This document shows, in pieces, positions 9,518-21,469 of a stretch of DNA of 64,000 bases. Position 1 is the first letter of the stretch. Every line of letters starts with the position of its first letter. Below the pieces are notes generated by a model. That model was not told the origin of the DNA, did not search any database, and saw only the letters and a list, made by a program, of their open reading frames with translations. Made by a program: the position numbers and the translations under genes. The stretch comes from Clytia hemisphaerica (lineage: Eukaryota > Cnidaria > Hydrozoa > Leptothecata > Clytiidae), in contig CACVBU010000359.1 of NCBI GenBank assembly GCA_902728285.1, forward strand, positions 3,324,386 through 3,388,385, in the 5' to 3' direction.

Positions 9518-10396
9518 TTTTTTACGTAAATTGAATCGGCTGCGATTCATCCAATACTATAATGGACCAAGCACCTCGTACGTGGCCATGTTAACATATG
9601 CTTTCAAGAAACCATGAAATTCCTCATTCGAAAAGCTGAATAAAATTTTCCTCGTAGTTAAGGGCTAGTTCTTAGAGCTCATTGCCATGGAAACTATGAG
9701 AGAAGTCACGCGAATAAAGCCCGATAAAGCTTTTCATGACCATTTTCATGTAAAATAAAATCTATTGCGCCAGCATGAAATCAATGTTCCAAGCTACTTA
9801 ATAAAATTGCTAAATACAACATATAATCACTCTATGTTTTCATTTTAAACTGAATGTCGTTCTTTGTCAAATTAGCCCATAGCTTAGCCATAGTAAAAAT
9901 TTGGAGATTTGATATTTCACAGAAAAGTGCTAGCAAGGGGTATTTCGGGTCGCATATCTTCCGAAGGACTTTTCCGTTTGCTTTGAAATTTGACTACCTT
10001 CTTAACCTCAGATTGAACTACCAGTGGTGTAAAAATGAAGGTTATAACATAAGTAGAAAAAAGCTTAATTTTTGTAATCGCAAATTTAACCGCTAAAAAT
10101 CGCGAATTTCTCAACCAAAAATACATTCAAATATAGCGCTTTTGATCCTCTAAAACAAGCAAAAAAAAATTTCGCAATTATATTTGACTATCAAAAATTA
10201 CAGGCATTCTTGTTTCCACTGACAATTATATTTGGATAGACTTTAGATTATGCATTCGTGCTCGTTGTAAAGATAATAATAATGTAAACATCTTACGAAA
10301 AAACATCTCAAATGATGAAAACGACAATCAAAAGCAAAAACAAAAAACATAAGCAAAACAACCCTGTGTTTGCCTAAAATGATCTCATGGAAAATA
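9518..10396. other. Non-coding stretch
   Basis: AT-rich sequence with no exon-like frame bounded by splice signals. Overlapping short frames near 9850-10130 on both strands have no family resemblance. Confidence 0.4.
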
Positions 10397-10870
10397 GTTT
10401 TCTGTATTCAGGAGGAAATTGTTTCTTCTTACTTTAGAATGTAAACTGTTTCTTGTACTTTTGAAGGAAAATATTTCCTGTATATCAGAAGGAAGGTGTT
10501 TCTTTTTACTTTAGAATGTAAACTATTTCTTGTATTTTTGAAGGAAAATATTTCCTGTATATCAGAAGGAAGGTGTTTCTTTTTACTTTAGAATGTAAAT
10601 TGTTTCTTGTATTTTTGAAGGAAAATATTTCCTGTATATCAGAAGGAAGGTGTTTCTTTTTACTTTAGAATGTAAATTGTTTCTTGTATTTTTGAAGGAA
10701 AATATTTCCTGTACATCAGAAGGAAGGTGTTTTTTTTACTTTAGAAGGTAAACTGTTTATTGTATTTTTGAAGGAAAATATATTCTGTATTCAGAAGGAA
10801 GGTGTTTTTTTTTTTACTTTAGAATGTAAATTGTTTCTTGTATTTTTGAAGGAAAATCGTTTGCTGTAAA
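10397..10870. repeat. Minisatellite, 76-77 bp unit, about six copies
   Basis: Each unit contains GTTTCTTTTTACTTTAGAA, then TGTATTTTTGAAGGAAAATA, then TTTCCTGTATATCAGAAGGA. The middle copies are nearly identical and the outer ones decay. Weaker relatives of the AGGAAAAT/TTTTTGAA parts continue to about 11190. Confidence 0.85.
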
Positions 10871-11379
10871 TTGGGAGGAAAACGAACTCTGTATTCGGGG
10901 ATGAGAAATACATCTTATTATTTTGGGAGGTACATAACTCGTTCTCTGGTTTTCTCTGTATTCCCAGGCAAAATTGCACTTTTTTTATAAAAAAAACTAT
11001 TTTCTATTTTCTGTGATTTGCAAACAGGAGGAAAGTCGTTCTTTGTAAGGAAAATTGTCTTTAAAGACAGTTTTCAAAAAAAAAGCTGTTCTTTTATTTT
11101 TGAATGACAATCGTTATTCTCTGTATTTTGAAAGGAAAATTGTGTTTTGTAGTTCTGAAGACAAATCGTTTTATGTCTTATTTTTCTCGTGAGCATGAAC
11201 TTTCGCGAATTGCCCTCTCAAGAATTTTCAAAGACATTTAATACTGCGAAAAGGGCTAAAAATGCTCGCGAAAGTTTGTACGCCTAAAGTAGTAGGAAAT
11301 TTCAGTACACTCATCATATATCATCTAATTTCATGCTTCTTATTTTCCATTTAAAGCTTATTTTATGGACGAGCATTCA

Positions 11380-11990
11380 CTTATATTGACAACACACACA
11401 ATATTTGCGTCGTTAGTTCTACTGTTACCACATTACGTTATTATTTCTGTTGGAAAAACTGAATACGTTATTTCCTGGCTCCTGCGTGGCAATATTGCCT
11501 CGTTATTGTTACCAAGGGATTATTATAGACACTGGAAAACAACTCGCTGATTTTTGCCAATTTCTCTTGTTCAAGCCTTGCTCGCAGTAATGACATTATT
11601 GTTCACCCTCCTTCCACCATTAAATGATTTTTCGTAGTATTTTTATTGCAGCTCCTCATTATGGAGCACTTATCCAATTCCCAAAAGAGACTTTAAGTTT
11701 TCCTACGAGATTCAAACTCAGCTAGTTAATTGCAAATGATATGTCGTTAGGACGTTTTATATTGCAAGAAAGATGCAAAAACATGCTATGTATAAGAAAT
11801 TTAATATTGACACCAGAGCTTTCTATAGGGCCCCTCTATTCTTCAACCTTCAAAACACCACCGTGCCACCACGTTCCACCAAAAGATTTTCATACCACAG
11901 TGGACTCACGTCTAATATATGTCAATCTCAGCTCTTCTCGGAGACATATAAGAAATATATTCCCAATTCAAAATTTCGTTTCATTATAAG
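11380..11990 (+). repeat. Dispersed repeat B, copy 1
   Basis: The stretch is similar over several hundred bases to the reverse strand at 45060-45560. Shared blocks are CAGTAATGACATTATTGTTC, ATGATATGTCGTTA.GACGTTT, ACATGCTATGTATAAGAAAT and GTCAATC.(C)AGCTCTTC. Blocks keep the same order in both copies. It has no intact gene and no recognised ends, so its class is unknown. Confidence 0.65.
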
Positions 11991-12083
11991 CATTCTGTTT
12001 GATTTTACTCGTCTCATGATGTCTTTCTCACACCAGATTTCATAAATGTACCCGCTTGGAATACTAGCATTTATTTTCAAACT

Positions 12084-12114
12084 TTTCGCCAGCAAAAGTA
12101 CGAATAGATACACA
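12084..12114 (+). repeat. 31-bp direct repeat, left copy
   Basis: The 31 bases at 12084-12114 recur without change at 15665-15695 and bracket the LINE and a following tandem array. They look like a long target-site duplication. The sequence core is TTTCGCCAGCAAAAGTACGA. Confidence 0.8.
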
Positions 12115-12259
12115 CCTATCCGTCACCCGGCGTCGCACCCGACGAGTAGAGTGTTGTTTAACACATCAAAAGACCTTCGGATAGTGAAGGAGGGTAATGA
12201 GATTGAATTCTAAGCTCAAAGTACGAAGTATTACCACTTATCACTGATCGAAGCTAAAA

Positions 12260-15067
12260 AAAATCACATACCACTGATACCTCTAGTACTCTTATTGATA
12301 ACATCTTTACGTCTCCCTTTCCCTGCTCTTCTTTCTCTGGAAATCTTACAGTTGCTATATCTGACCATCTTCCACAATTTCTAATTTTGAATACTGACTG
12401 TGACTCTAAGTGCAAACCTGAACTTCCTTTACGTCGAGATTGGTCTAGATTTGACGAGGCTAGTTTCAAAGAAGAATTTGATAGCGTCAATTGGAATGGT
12501 CTTCTTGAAATTGAAAAGGGAAATGTTGACTCATCTTTTGATTCTTTTTTGACTCGTTTTACTTCTTTGTATGATAAGCATGTTCCTTTGAAACAGTTGA
12601 CCAGACGTCAAGCTAACCTTCTACTCAAACCTTGGATCACCAAAGGTATTCTCGTCTCTATGAACATCAGAGATAGCCTTAAAACCGACTATTTGAAAGT
12701 CCCTGATTCTTCATCCGATCTTAAGAATTTTCTTCGTGACAGATTTAAATTTTATCGAAATCGCATTGTTTCTTATCCGTGCGAGTAAAAAACTCCATTA
12801 TTCTCGTTACTTTTTTCAAAACTCAGGCAATCTTCGACAATTATGGCAAGGCGTCAGAGAGATTATAGCTTCTCCTTCTTCTTCAAGCTCTATTTCTCTT
12901 AACATCAATGATTCCCTATCTTCGAATCCTGAAGAAGTTTCTGAAGCTTTTAACGATTTCTTTTCAACCATTGCAGGTAAAATACGATCAAAAATTCCCT
13001 TCACACGTCATCATTTTTCAGAATGGCTGAAGAATGACAATCGAAATACCGACTACTTTCTCATTGCTCCTGCTTCTAATCTTGAACTCTCAAAAGCTCT
13101 TATTTCTCTCAGTGAAAACAAGGCTACAGGTCCGAATAGCATCCCTTATCGAATCATTTCTTCCAATTTGGACACCCTTTCTTCGATCTTTACTCGTATT
13201 GTAAATCTCTCTTTCTTTACTGGTGTCTTTCCAAGTCAGCTGAAGGAAGCGAAAGTTATTCCTGTTTTCAAAAACAAAGGTTCTCCATTCGATGCTGAGA
13301 ACTACAGGCCGATTTCTCTTCTTTCTAATATTGACAAAATCTTCCAAAAACTTATGCATAAACGACTGATGAACTTTCTCGACCAATCAAATACAATCTA
13401 CCCATTACAATTCGGATTCCGATCAAATCATTCAACTGAAACAGCCCTCCTTTACTCCATCAACCAAATTTCAAGTGTTCTAGATAAAGGTAAGTATGGA
13501 TGCTCAATTTTTATCGATTTACAAAAGGCATTTGATACCGTTGATCACTCTATTTTACTGTCAAAGCTAGATTTTTATGGGGTTCGTGGGAAAGCTCTTG
13601 AATGGTTTCGATCATTTCTTTTTGAAAGATCACAGTTTGTTTCAGTATCTGGTAAAAACTCTTCTTCTAAACACATGCAACATGGTGTCCCCCAAGGTTC
13701 TGTTTTAGGCCCTCTACTCTTTCTCCTTTATGTTAATGATCTTCATATTGCTCTTCGCTATTCTCTTGTCAGTTTGTTTGCTGATGATACTATGCTCTTT
13801 TTTGCGAATGAATCTTTGAAACCGATCGCCAAACAAGCTAATATTGATCTGAAGCTTCTTATGAATTGGCTCAAAGCTAATAAAATCTCTATAAATGCTA
13901 GTAAAACCGAGCTCTTATTATTTCGTCCAATACGTAAGAAGATCGATTACGACTTGAAAATTAAAATCAACGGGCATCGGCTCAGACCAAGCAAAGTTGT
14001 AAAATACCTTGGGTGTATATTGATGAACATCTGAACTGGAAACACCACATCGATTTTGTCTGTAATAAACTAAAGAGAGCTAATGGAGCTCTGAGTAAAC
14101 TTCGGCATTATGTCGACAAGAAAACATTAACTTCATTGTATTTTTCTCTTTTTCAATGTCACATATCTTATGCAGCGCAAATCTGGGGGCAACGCCAGAC
14201 CATCCACGCCCGCCGAATTCTTATTCTTCAAAAACAAGCTCTTAGAATCATGTCTTTTTCTGACTTCCGTGCTCATTCTTTTCCTCTCTTTTTGCAGTTT
14301 AAACTTCTTTCATTTTTTGATTTTGTTAAATACCTTAACATTCTCTTTATTTTTAAACTTTTGAATCGAAAATTACCTCTTCCTCTCATACAAACTCTTG
14401 AGTACAAACGTTTAAATGATACAGACCGTCATGAAGTAATCCGTTGTAAGTCTGGACTTTTAAAAATACCTGAAGTAAAAACAGTGACTTATGGTAACTA
14501 TTCAATTTTATACCAATCCATCTTGGTTTGGAATGAAATTCAAGATTTCGTTACTTTCGATGATTCGTCTACACTAGCATTGGATCGTCTTAAAGATTTA
14601 AGTAAATTATATTTCCTTTCCTCGTACACTTGATTTGTTTTTGTTTTTGTTTTTTTATTTTTTTTTATTTTTTTTTAATTTTTATTTTATTTATTTTTTT
14701 TTCCCCCTCTCTTTTTCGAGTTTGATTTTAAATTTCAATAGGTTCTTCTTTTTTTATTTTAGTTTTTATTTTATTTTATTTTTTTTTATTTTAGTTTTTA
14801 TTTATTTTTTTTTTTTTTTTTTTTTTTTTATTTTTATTTTATTTTTTTTTATTTTATTTTTTTCCAATTTTTCGAAAATTATTTTATAAAAAATTTTTAT
14901 TTCACTTTGTTACTAGTAAGACCTTAGCAACTTTATTTTTCTTAGCTTTTCTTGTAATTATATCGTGCGGCCACCTCCTTAGTTTAGCTTTATGTCTATG
15001 AGTGTGGTCGCTCGTCTCGCTTTTTAGGACAAATAAATTACTTACTTACTTACTTACTTACTTACTA
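12260..15067 (+). mobile_element. CR1-like non-LTR retrotransposon, 5' truncated, frameshifted
   Basis: Three overlapping frames make one decayed polyprotein. Frame one (about 12266-12788) starts in the last part of the APE endonuclease (STLIDNIFTS, then ISDHLPQF). Frame two (about 12790-14034) holds the reverse transcriptase: NYRPISLLS, FGFRSNHSTETAL, IFIDLQKAFDTVDH, GVPQGSVLGPLLF, and the FADDTMLF catalytic box. Frame three (14013-14633) has the thumb and C terminus. Two frameshifts (near 12785 and 14020) break it. A T-rich tract fills 14633-14900, and the 3' end is an (ACTT)n tail at 15040-15067. Motifs fit the CR1/L2/Jockey group. It is probably dead. Confidence 0.85.
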
Positions 15068-15664
15068 CATGTTTTGTGACGTCATTTGCGCCATAAGTGA
15101 CGTCATCGAAAGGGTAATAAACTTTTCACTTCACTGAAAGTATTTCTTCATTGACTCAAAAGATTCTCTTGATGATTTCCGATCCAATGAGGGGTCAACC
15201 ATTGCTTAAATCCTTCTCAAACTCAAGATATTTTATTTTTCTGTTTTTGATGACGTCATCGGACCCAAAAAGCCTCAATTCGAACATAAATATTTTTGAA
15301 AGTCTCTAATTACCCACCCTAACCCCTCCCAACTAATTCCACGTAAAATTTCCGATCAAATGAGGGGTCAGCCATTTTCTAACTCCTATCCAATCTCAAG
15401 ATATCGCATTTTTCCTGTTTTGATGACGTCATCAAGTGAAAGCGCCTAAAATTTAAGCCAAATTTCAAAGTCACACTCAAGCCATATAAACCCTTCCATC
15501 TTATTCTCCATAAAATTCTCGATCCAATGAGGGGTCATCGATCTCCCAACTCCTTTTGAAACTCGAGATATCGCATTTTGAAGTTTTTCCCAAATTTGTG
15601 ACGTCATTGACGTCAAAAATCCATAATGGCCCCCTCACGGCTCACTCACATTAGACTTTTAGTA
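15068..15664. repeat. Tandem array of about 170-bp units with GACGTCA motifs
   Basis: Units start at GATC(C/A)AATGAGGGGTCA (15181, 15353, 15521), giving spacings of 172 and 168 bp; a partial unit precedes them. Each carries TGATGACGTCAT or TGTGACGTCAT, a palindrome identical to a CREB/ATF site. The array lies between the LINE tail and the right copy of the 31-bp direct repeat. Confidence 0.75.
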
Positions 15665-15695
15665 TTTCGCCAGCAAAAGTACGAATAGATACACA
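15665..15695 (+). repeat. 31-bp direct repeat, right copy
   Basis: Identical to 12084-12114. Sequence outside the two copies differs, so the match ends sharply at both sides. Confidence 0.8.
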
Positions 15696-15699
15696 ATAT

Positions 15700-17060
15700 T
15701 GGTGCTCCAAATGAGAGATAACTGGCATTTTTCTTAAATTTTGATCCTACCATCCATTTTCATGCCGTTGGACAAACTCCTAAATACATTATTACCTGTT
15801 AATTCCTGGTTCCTGCACGAAATGCAGAATATTCAATTTACTCTGAGTCATTATATTTCTGGTTGATTGAAATACATAAGTTTCTTTGTGTGATGTATAT
15901 GTTAAGTGACTAGTCAGGGATACTGATACATATTCATTACTCAACTAACAACTAATTTTTTCAAAAAGTTGGATCGTCATAATGTGAAAACTCTGTCAAT
16001 CGGCTCTTTTAGGCGAGGGTAAGTTTCTCGAAAAAAGATGTACGAGATTTTTGATTTTATGATTTTCCTTGTGATTTTTTTGATTTTTTGTGATTTTTTT
16101 TTAATTTTTGTAATTTTTTCGTGATTTTTTGTGATTTATTTTCATGTGATTTTTTAAAAAGGTGGACGTGATTTTTTTCGAGTAATTTTATCCCTCGGTT
16201 TTAGGCGTCGTTGTATACAAAAACACTTAGCTTTATTACCCTACATTACATAGGATTCGTGCATCTATTACATGCTATTTTCTATTTAATTTAAAAGGGG
16301 AAAATGCGCAAATCTGTGCAGATTTCCCTTCGAGAAAGAAGTTGAAAAATATTGATTTCTGTAACCAATCAATTGGCTTGGGAATTAAAGAACAGTAGCG
16401 GTCTGGCCCCAGTGCGCCGAATAAGTATTTTGAAAGGGCACCGAAATTGAATTTGATAATATCCCGGATAATATACTGAAAAAATTATGGAAAAGGTGTG
16501 ATGGGCACCCAAAAAATGAACTTCAAAGTGTTATTTTACGCCAATTCAGTTTTTAAACTCAGTCATGCTGCCTCCCACACCAATAATACACCAAGAAAGG
16601 CTCAATAAAAAAAAGCCATAAAAAGGACGAGTGAATGAATGCTATGAAACGCCTTATTTTCTTTCATTCAAAAAGTTGTATCATCGATTTCAAAACCCCA
16701 AAGCGGCTAGATACACAACTCCTGGACGGGAAATGAAGCCACTTATTTTAAACTAGCCGTCCCGGCATCGACGGGAAGACGACTCTTACCACAATAGTAA
16801 AGCTCGCTTTGCTCAATATGCAAATATGTAAATAATTTCTTGCCCTTCTTGTATTTTCCAACCGTAAATCTTTTAAATCATCTCAACTGATTGTTATGTA
16901 CGGAAAAGCTTACTTTAGTATTTTACAAGAAAAATTACCGTTAACATATTGTTTTATTTTCCAAGGGAATTAGATAAGACACACTTCTTGTATTTTTTAG
17001 GAAAATTGGTCATTAAAATTTCTTATATATTCCAAGGAAAAAGTTACATAAGATGATTTT
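15700..17060. other. Non-coding stretch with TGATTTTTT low-complexity repeats
   Basis: 16040-16200 is built from variants of GTGATTTTTTTGA. The remainder is AT-rich with no gene, RNA or element ends that I can support. Confidence 0.45.
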
Positions 17061-17629
17061 AATTCATGATATTCATGCCGGGGGGGGGGGCACGCGATTT
17101 CGAAACGACGGTATGTGCCGCGCAAAATCTGCTTTTCAAAACCGTACAGTGCAGTTCAATATGGCTGAAAAGGTGGGTTTTCTCTTAATTTACCCAACCC
17201 TTATAGTGTATTATATTTCTCAGCTGTAAATCTGCGTGAAAAAAGAAGCTTGGGAAATTTTCTGAAAAACTGAGAAAAATATTCTTGTCAGTTGTAATTA
17301 TGAGACAATAGAAATGTTTTCAAAAATCCTTTCTTTTTATCAATTATCTTGAATTTGTTCTAGAATTCAACCCTTGCAGTGCATCAATCTCACAGAAACA
17401 CACCCTTACAATGCATTTTGGGATGCTGAAAAACCCAACCCTTAAGCGCGGTACATGACGTAGTCCAGATTATATGAGCGCCCCCCGGGAATATTCATGA
17501 CGTAATGTTTTCTATGTAAATACCCCGGTTTTAGCCAGTAGTGGAAATGTTAAACTAGACCAAAATTTACCACTACTGGCAAAAACTGGGATCTTTCCGT
17601 ATAAAACACTACGTCATGAATATCATGAA
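17061..17629. mobile_element. Fold-back element split by a poly-G MITE
   Basis: Outside the nested element at 17078-17490, the left part (17061-17077 plus 17491-17550) pairs with 17566-17629. Matching blocks are ATTCATGACGTA, ATGTTTT and GCCAGTAGTGG, with mirror CCACTACTGGC and TACGTCATGAAT. The arms are about 65-70 bp with a very short centre (GTTAAACTAGACC). It is a near-complete palindrome without coding capacity. Confidence 0.7.
17078..17490. mobile_element. Poly-G-ended MITE, copy 1 (9-bp TSD ATATTCATG)
   Basis: It begins CCGGGGGGGGGG..GACGGTATGTG and ends CGGTACATGACG..CCCCCCGGG. ATATTCATG flanks it at 17069-17077 and 17491-17499. The inside has several CCCTTACAGTGCA-like boxes (for example CCCTTATAGTGTA, CCCTTGCAGTGCA, CCCTTACAATGCA). 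A second copy is at 20901-21461. An 8-9 bp target repeat with long ends would fit a Mutator- or hAT-type relative. Confidence 0.75.
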
Positions 17630-19009
17630 CAAGAAAATATCTGTAGCAATTCTTTTGCTTCTTTTTGCCAAGATTTTTCAAGAAAGGGTAAAAATGGCAA
17701 AGTTATTTTAAAAGCGAACCGAATATACCACACTCATCGAGTATCTTGTGAGACTATACTTATGCGAGGAGAGGTTCAGCTTCAACAATCGTGGGCGGAC
17801 ATTCAAGGGTCACTTTGAAAGACTTTGAATAGCTTCGAAAATTTGAAAAAATAAGATATTTAAAAAAGAAAAAGAGAAAGAAAATGGGTGTTCACGTTTC
17901 AAAACGCCCTTGAAAATATTTAAAACAGAAAATTAGAAAAATAATTGAAGCAATATTTTCAGGCTTTCTTTCTTTCATCTCAAGTCGCCTAAGGTCGATT
18001 TGTAAATTTTTAAAAATTAAATCAATGAGAGCAAATACTATTTACAATTAAAAAACAACAATTGATTACAAAGTTTTACAATTAATTCTATAGAATGAAA
18101 TATTCTTATCTAAATACCATTTGAATATTCGAATATTTGTCGTATATATACTAAAAAACGTTCATCAGCTTGAAATGAAGAGCAATTTTGAACCATCCAA
18201 TATTTAGTGCCCATATGAGTCTCTTCCGAAAAAGACCGTAAGAACTTTGACAGCCACTTAAGTAATTTAACCTTGATTGTTTCACCCCTTGGAGGTGTCA
18301 AACTTAAACCGTTCAAAAGAATCCTGGGAGCAAAGGTTAAAAAAATGCTTCATCTTTTCACCGAGGCCATTTTTGACAGGGTTTTCCACTAAAAATAGTA
18401 TCTAAATTTCTTCCCTGACTGACTGAACAAAATTTCACCGAGTAAGCGAAAAGAGTCGGATATTTACAAGGAAAATGATCCAATCGAAATTAATAGCGAC
18501 ATGAGTTTTAGCACTGTACTCTTTTTCATATTCAACCAAGGTAATCCAAAGGCGTAAACGTAAGGGCGTTAGAATGGACACGCCACCAAAACTAGTGACG
18601 GTTGACGTAATACTAGTCAAGTTAGTGAAGTGGTAAAAATACATCTAAAAACAAGCCAAAATGAAGGGAGTAATAACGCGTTTGCGTTGCAGAACTGTAG
18701 AGACGGAATGAATAAATAACGTAATCGTAGAAACGGCGTCAAAAACGACAGGTGTAACTTGTCATGCGTGCTGTCATGCTGGGAATCTAGAAATAAAAAT
18801 TTGAAAATTTTGAAGGTTAATTTGCACAACGAAACTTGCTGACTCGAAGAAATGTTTTCTTTAGAGCGGCTAATGAGAATGCTGAAAATCTGATGTGGTG
18901 GAAAAGTTAAAAAACACGGAGCAGTACAATTTTGTTATAAGAACTAGTAAACTTCTTTGAGGTATAACCCCCTTTTCTTACTTCAAGGTCAAATTGAGGT
19001 ATTTTAGGC
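17630..19009. other. Non-coding stretch
   Basis: No feature with two supporting signs is seen. Short minus-strand frames at 18110-18830 have neither splice signals nor family motifs. Confidence 0.35.
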
Positions 19010-19013
19010 TTTA

Positions 19014-19469
19014 CCCTTTAACTGCCCGTCGTTTTCTTTAAGGTCCGATCTATTTGCCGCGGGAAAAAAAAAAGGTTCGACCTATTTGCCACGGGAAAAA
19101 AAGAAGGTTCGACCTATTTGCCCGATGTCGGCATTTGCCGACATGGTCAAAAGGTAGCGATTTTGACTTCATTTTCTGAATAATATATGAAGTATCAGCC
19201 AAGGACTATAATTTTGAGTTGAACATTGTTGAATAGTTATTTTTCAACATAGAAAAGCTTTTAACTAAGATCTTTTTTCATTTCAAACCATCTTATACAA
19301 AATCTTTGTAGAAGTGTTAAATTTTTGGGCAAAGGAATGGAAAGTGCCGATGTCGGCAAATCCCGACATGGGCAAAGAAATCGAAAATGCTCATGTCGGC
19401 AAATCCCGACATGGGCAAAGAAATCGAAAATGCTCATGTCGGCATATGCCGACATGGGCAGTTAAAGGG
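19014..19469. mobile_element. piggyBac-like MITE with internal palindromic repeats
   Basis: A 456-bp element with inverted ends CCCTTTAACTGCCC and GGGCAGTTAAAGGG. TTAA follows the right end (19470-19473) and TTTA precedes the left (19010-19013), one base off the TTAA target of piggyBac elements. Inside, a 43-bp unit containing ATGTCGGCAAATCCCGACAT is repeated about 2.5 times (19355-19458). It ends in the perfect palindrome ATGTCGGCATATGCCGACAT. A related palindrome lies at 19126-19145. Confidence 0.7.
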
Positions 19470-19479
19470 TTAAACGCTA

Positions 19480-20255
19480 TTTTTACTACAGAAGAAGCAA
19501 TTGCATTTATTCGACTAATTGAAGAAGCTTAAATTCCAAAAATCGTTCATTTCTTTACAACCGAGCGTGGATTCATCTCAGTCACATAAAAGTCCGAACT
19601 GTACATCATACTGAATTTCCCTTGGTCTTTTCAGTTCACCAAGAAGCGTTTGGTACAGGCTAACCAAGCCATATTTTCTAACTTTTTTGAATTGATTCAT
19701 TTGCTCAAAAAATTCCGGTATGCAGAAAAATCTAGATGGGTAATTTCACATCAGCTGGAATCCAAGTAAATATTCAAAGAGACTTACGTGGAAATAATTT
19801 GGAATCAATGACGTCATTGGAAACGATGAAACAAACAATGGAAACAATCAATCAATCTGAAAAATAAATATCGAATGAAAAACATTTGAAACACTTGAAC
19901 AATATCATAAGAGACATACGACAAAAATAAAAAAAACGACAATTTCTTTCTTCACCAAAAAATAAATTCATAACAACCTGAGAAAACATTTCACAAACAA
20001 ACATCTATTTGCAAATTTCAACTGTCTCCAAAACATGTCTGCTCCAATGCGATGAAAAATCTCAATTCATCCTTTTCATTCATTCGAACTCCGAAAAGGA
20101 AAAATTTATCCGACTGAAAAATTGAGAATTTCTAAATAACTTTTCACTTCTATTTGAAAAATTAACAAAAAGGTTTCAACACTTCTCGCAATAAAAAAAA
20201 AATTTTCTTATAAAAAATTCAACCCTAAAAATTCATGAAAAAGTTGATATTTTTC
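19480..20255. other. Non-coding stretch 3' of the ankyrin exon
   Basis: It should contain the intron that follows the exon at 20260 (minus strand). No further exon is recognised; the sequence is AT-rich with oligo-A runs. Confidence 0.35.
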
Positions 20256-20259
20256 TTAC

Positions 20260-20731
20260 CAAACCGAACGAAACGATCGAAAGATTTCTTTGGTAACACC
20301 ATCACATTCATCATCTTCATCAGGGCGTTGACCAGCTTTGTTTTTCAGTTCATGATCCGCTCCTTTGGCCAACAACCATCTGATGACGTCATGATTGTTG
20401 AGCTGTGCTGCACGATGCAATGGTGTGTCGTTATCTTCGTCTCTTCCATCGATCAACGTTTCGATTGTTTGTTGATCAAATTGTTCCAAATAACGAACTT
20501 CTCCAACCACACCAACCCAATGAAGAATGTTCGAACCATCATTGTACACGAGTGAAAAATCTTGAGGATAATTCATCAAGTGAACGAAAACGTCGAAACG
20601 ATCTTTCCAAACAGCCAACATGAGAAGTGTCCGATCAAGACCATCACGCAACGAGTTGACGATGTTCGGTTTTTGGCGGAAAATTTCTTCGAATTTCGCG
20701 AATTTCTTTTCGCGCAAAATATTCCAAACAT
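20260..20731 (-). CDS. Ankyrin-repeat exon
   Basis: On the minus strand the exon follows an acceptor (CTTTTTTTCTTCAG) and ends at a donor (GTTTG/GTAAGA). It is a 472-bp internal exon, phase 1 to phase 2. It encodes DVWNILREKKFAKFEEIF and then about four ankyrin units. The clearest are DGLDRTLLMLAVWKDRFDV, GSNILHWVGVVGEVRYLEQF and DNDTPLHRAAQLNNHDVIRW followed by LLAKGADHELKNKAGQRP. The stop just inside the donor would be skipped by splicing. The domain is certain in type, but the protein family cannot be told from one exon. Neighbouring exons were not found on either side. Confidence 0.75.
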
Positions 20732-20900
20732 CTGAAGAAAAAAAGAAGAAATTCAAACTTTTCACGGAATTGAAATGGACAGGTCTAAAACGCCTAATAC
20801 CTACCACTTAATACTTACTACCTAATACTTAATACTGACTATCTAATCCGTTTGGATACTTTACAGACCAGAACTTCCAGGCCCTGGCTCTCCTTCGTGT

Positions 20901-21461
20901 CCCGGGGGGGGGGGGGCACTGGGTTTGCGGACTGACGGTATGTGCGGGCCAAAAATTGGCTTTTAAAATTGCACCCTTACAGTGCAGCAAAAATCAGTGA
21001 AAATCATACCCTTAGAGTGCATTTTCCCCCAAATTTTCGATCCCTTTCGTGCAAAAAATGGTCAAAATTCTAGCATTTTTGGTCAAATATCTAGATTTTT
21101 CAAGAATTTTCTGAAATTTCTACCCTTACAGTGCATCTCTAGTTTTTCCGACCCTAGACTAGTAAACTAGTCGGTTATTACTTATAACCTTATAATAAAA
21201 CTGTCAATCAAATAATGTAAACACTAATTAAATATTCAGCGTGCGTGAGAGAAAAGGAAAATAACCGACTAGAAGCTACTTGAAATTCAGAAAAGAGACG
21301 CAACTTCTATTTGGAGCTTGATTTTTTGTATAATGGGTCTGTTTTCAACGACTAGTTTACTAGTCTATTCCGACCCTTACAGTGCATTTTAAACATATTG
21401 GAAAAGGTACCCTTAGGACCCGCACATACCCGTCGGTCCTTTTGCCCAGCTGCCCCCCGGG
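20901..21461. mobile_element. Poly-G-ended MITE, copy 2 (8-bp TSD CTTCGTGT)
   Basis: Same family as 17078-17490. It starts CCCGGGGGGGGGGGG..GACGGTATGTGCGGGCC, ends GGACCCGCACATACCCGTCGG..CCCCCCGGG, and has four CCCTTACAGTGCA-type boxes. CTTCGTGT is duplicated at 20893-20900 and 21462-21469. It is enlarged by a nested MITE at 21155-21367. Confidence 0.78.
21155..21367. mobile_element. MITE nested in the poly-G MITE (9-bp TSD TTCCGACCC)
   Basis: A 213-bp insertion with inverted ends TAGACTAGTAAACTAGTC and GACTAGTTTACTAGTCTA. TTCCGACCC occurs immediately before (21146-21154) and after (21368-21376). Removing it restores a continuous poly-G MITE, which proves the order of insertion. Confidence 0.82.
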
Positions 21462-21469
21462 CTTCGTGT

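Noticed and set aside
10397..10870. Regular 76-77 bp repeats, considered as a CRISPR-like array
   Set aside because: The whole unit repeats, with no unique spacers, and the setting is an animal genome; it is a minisatellite.
14635..14889. Open frame rich in Phe/Leu/Tyr in the LINE 3' region
   Set aside because: It is translation of a T-rich tract and has no protein-like composition.
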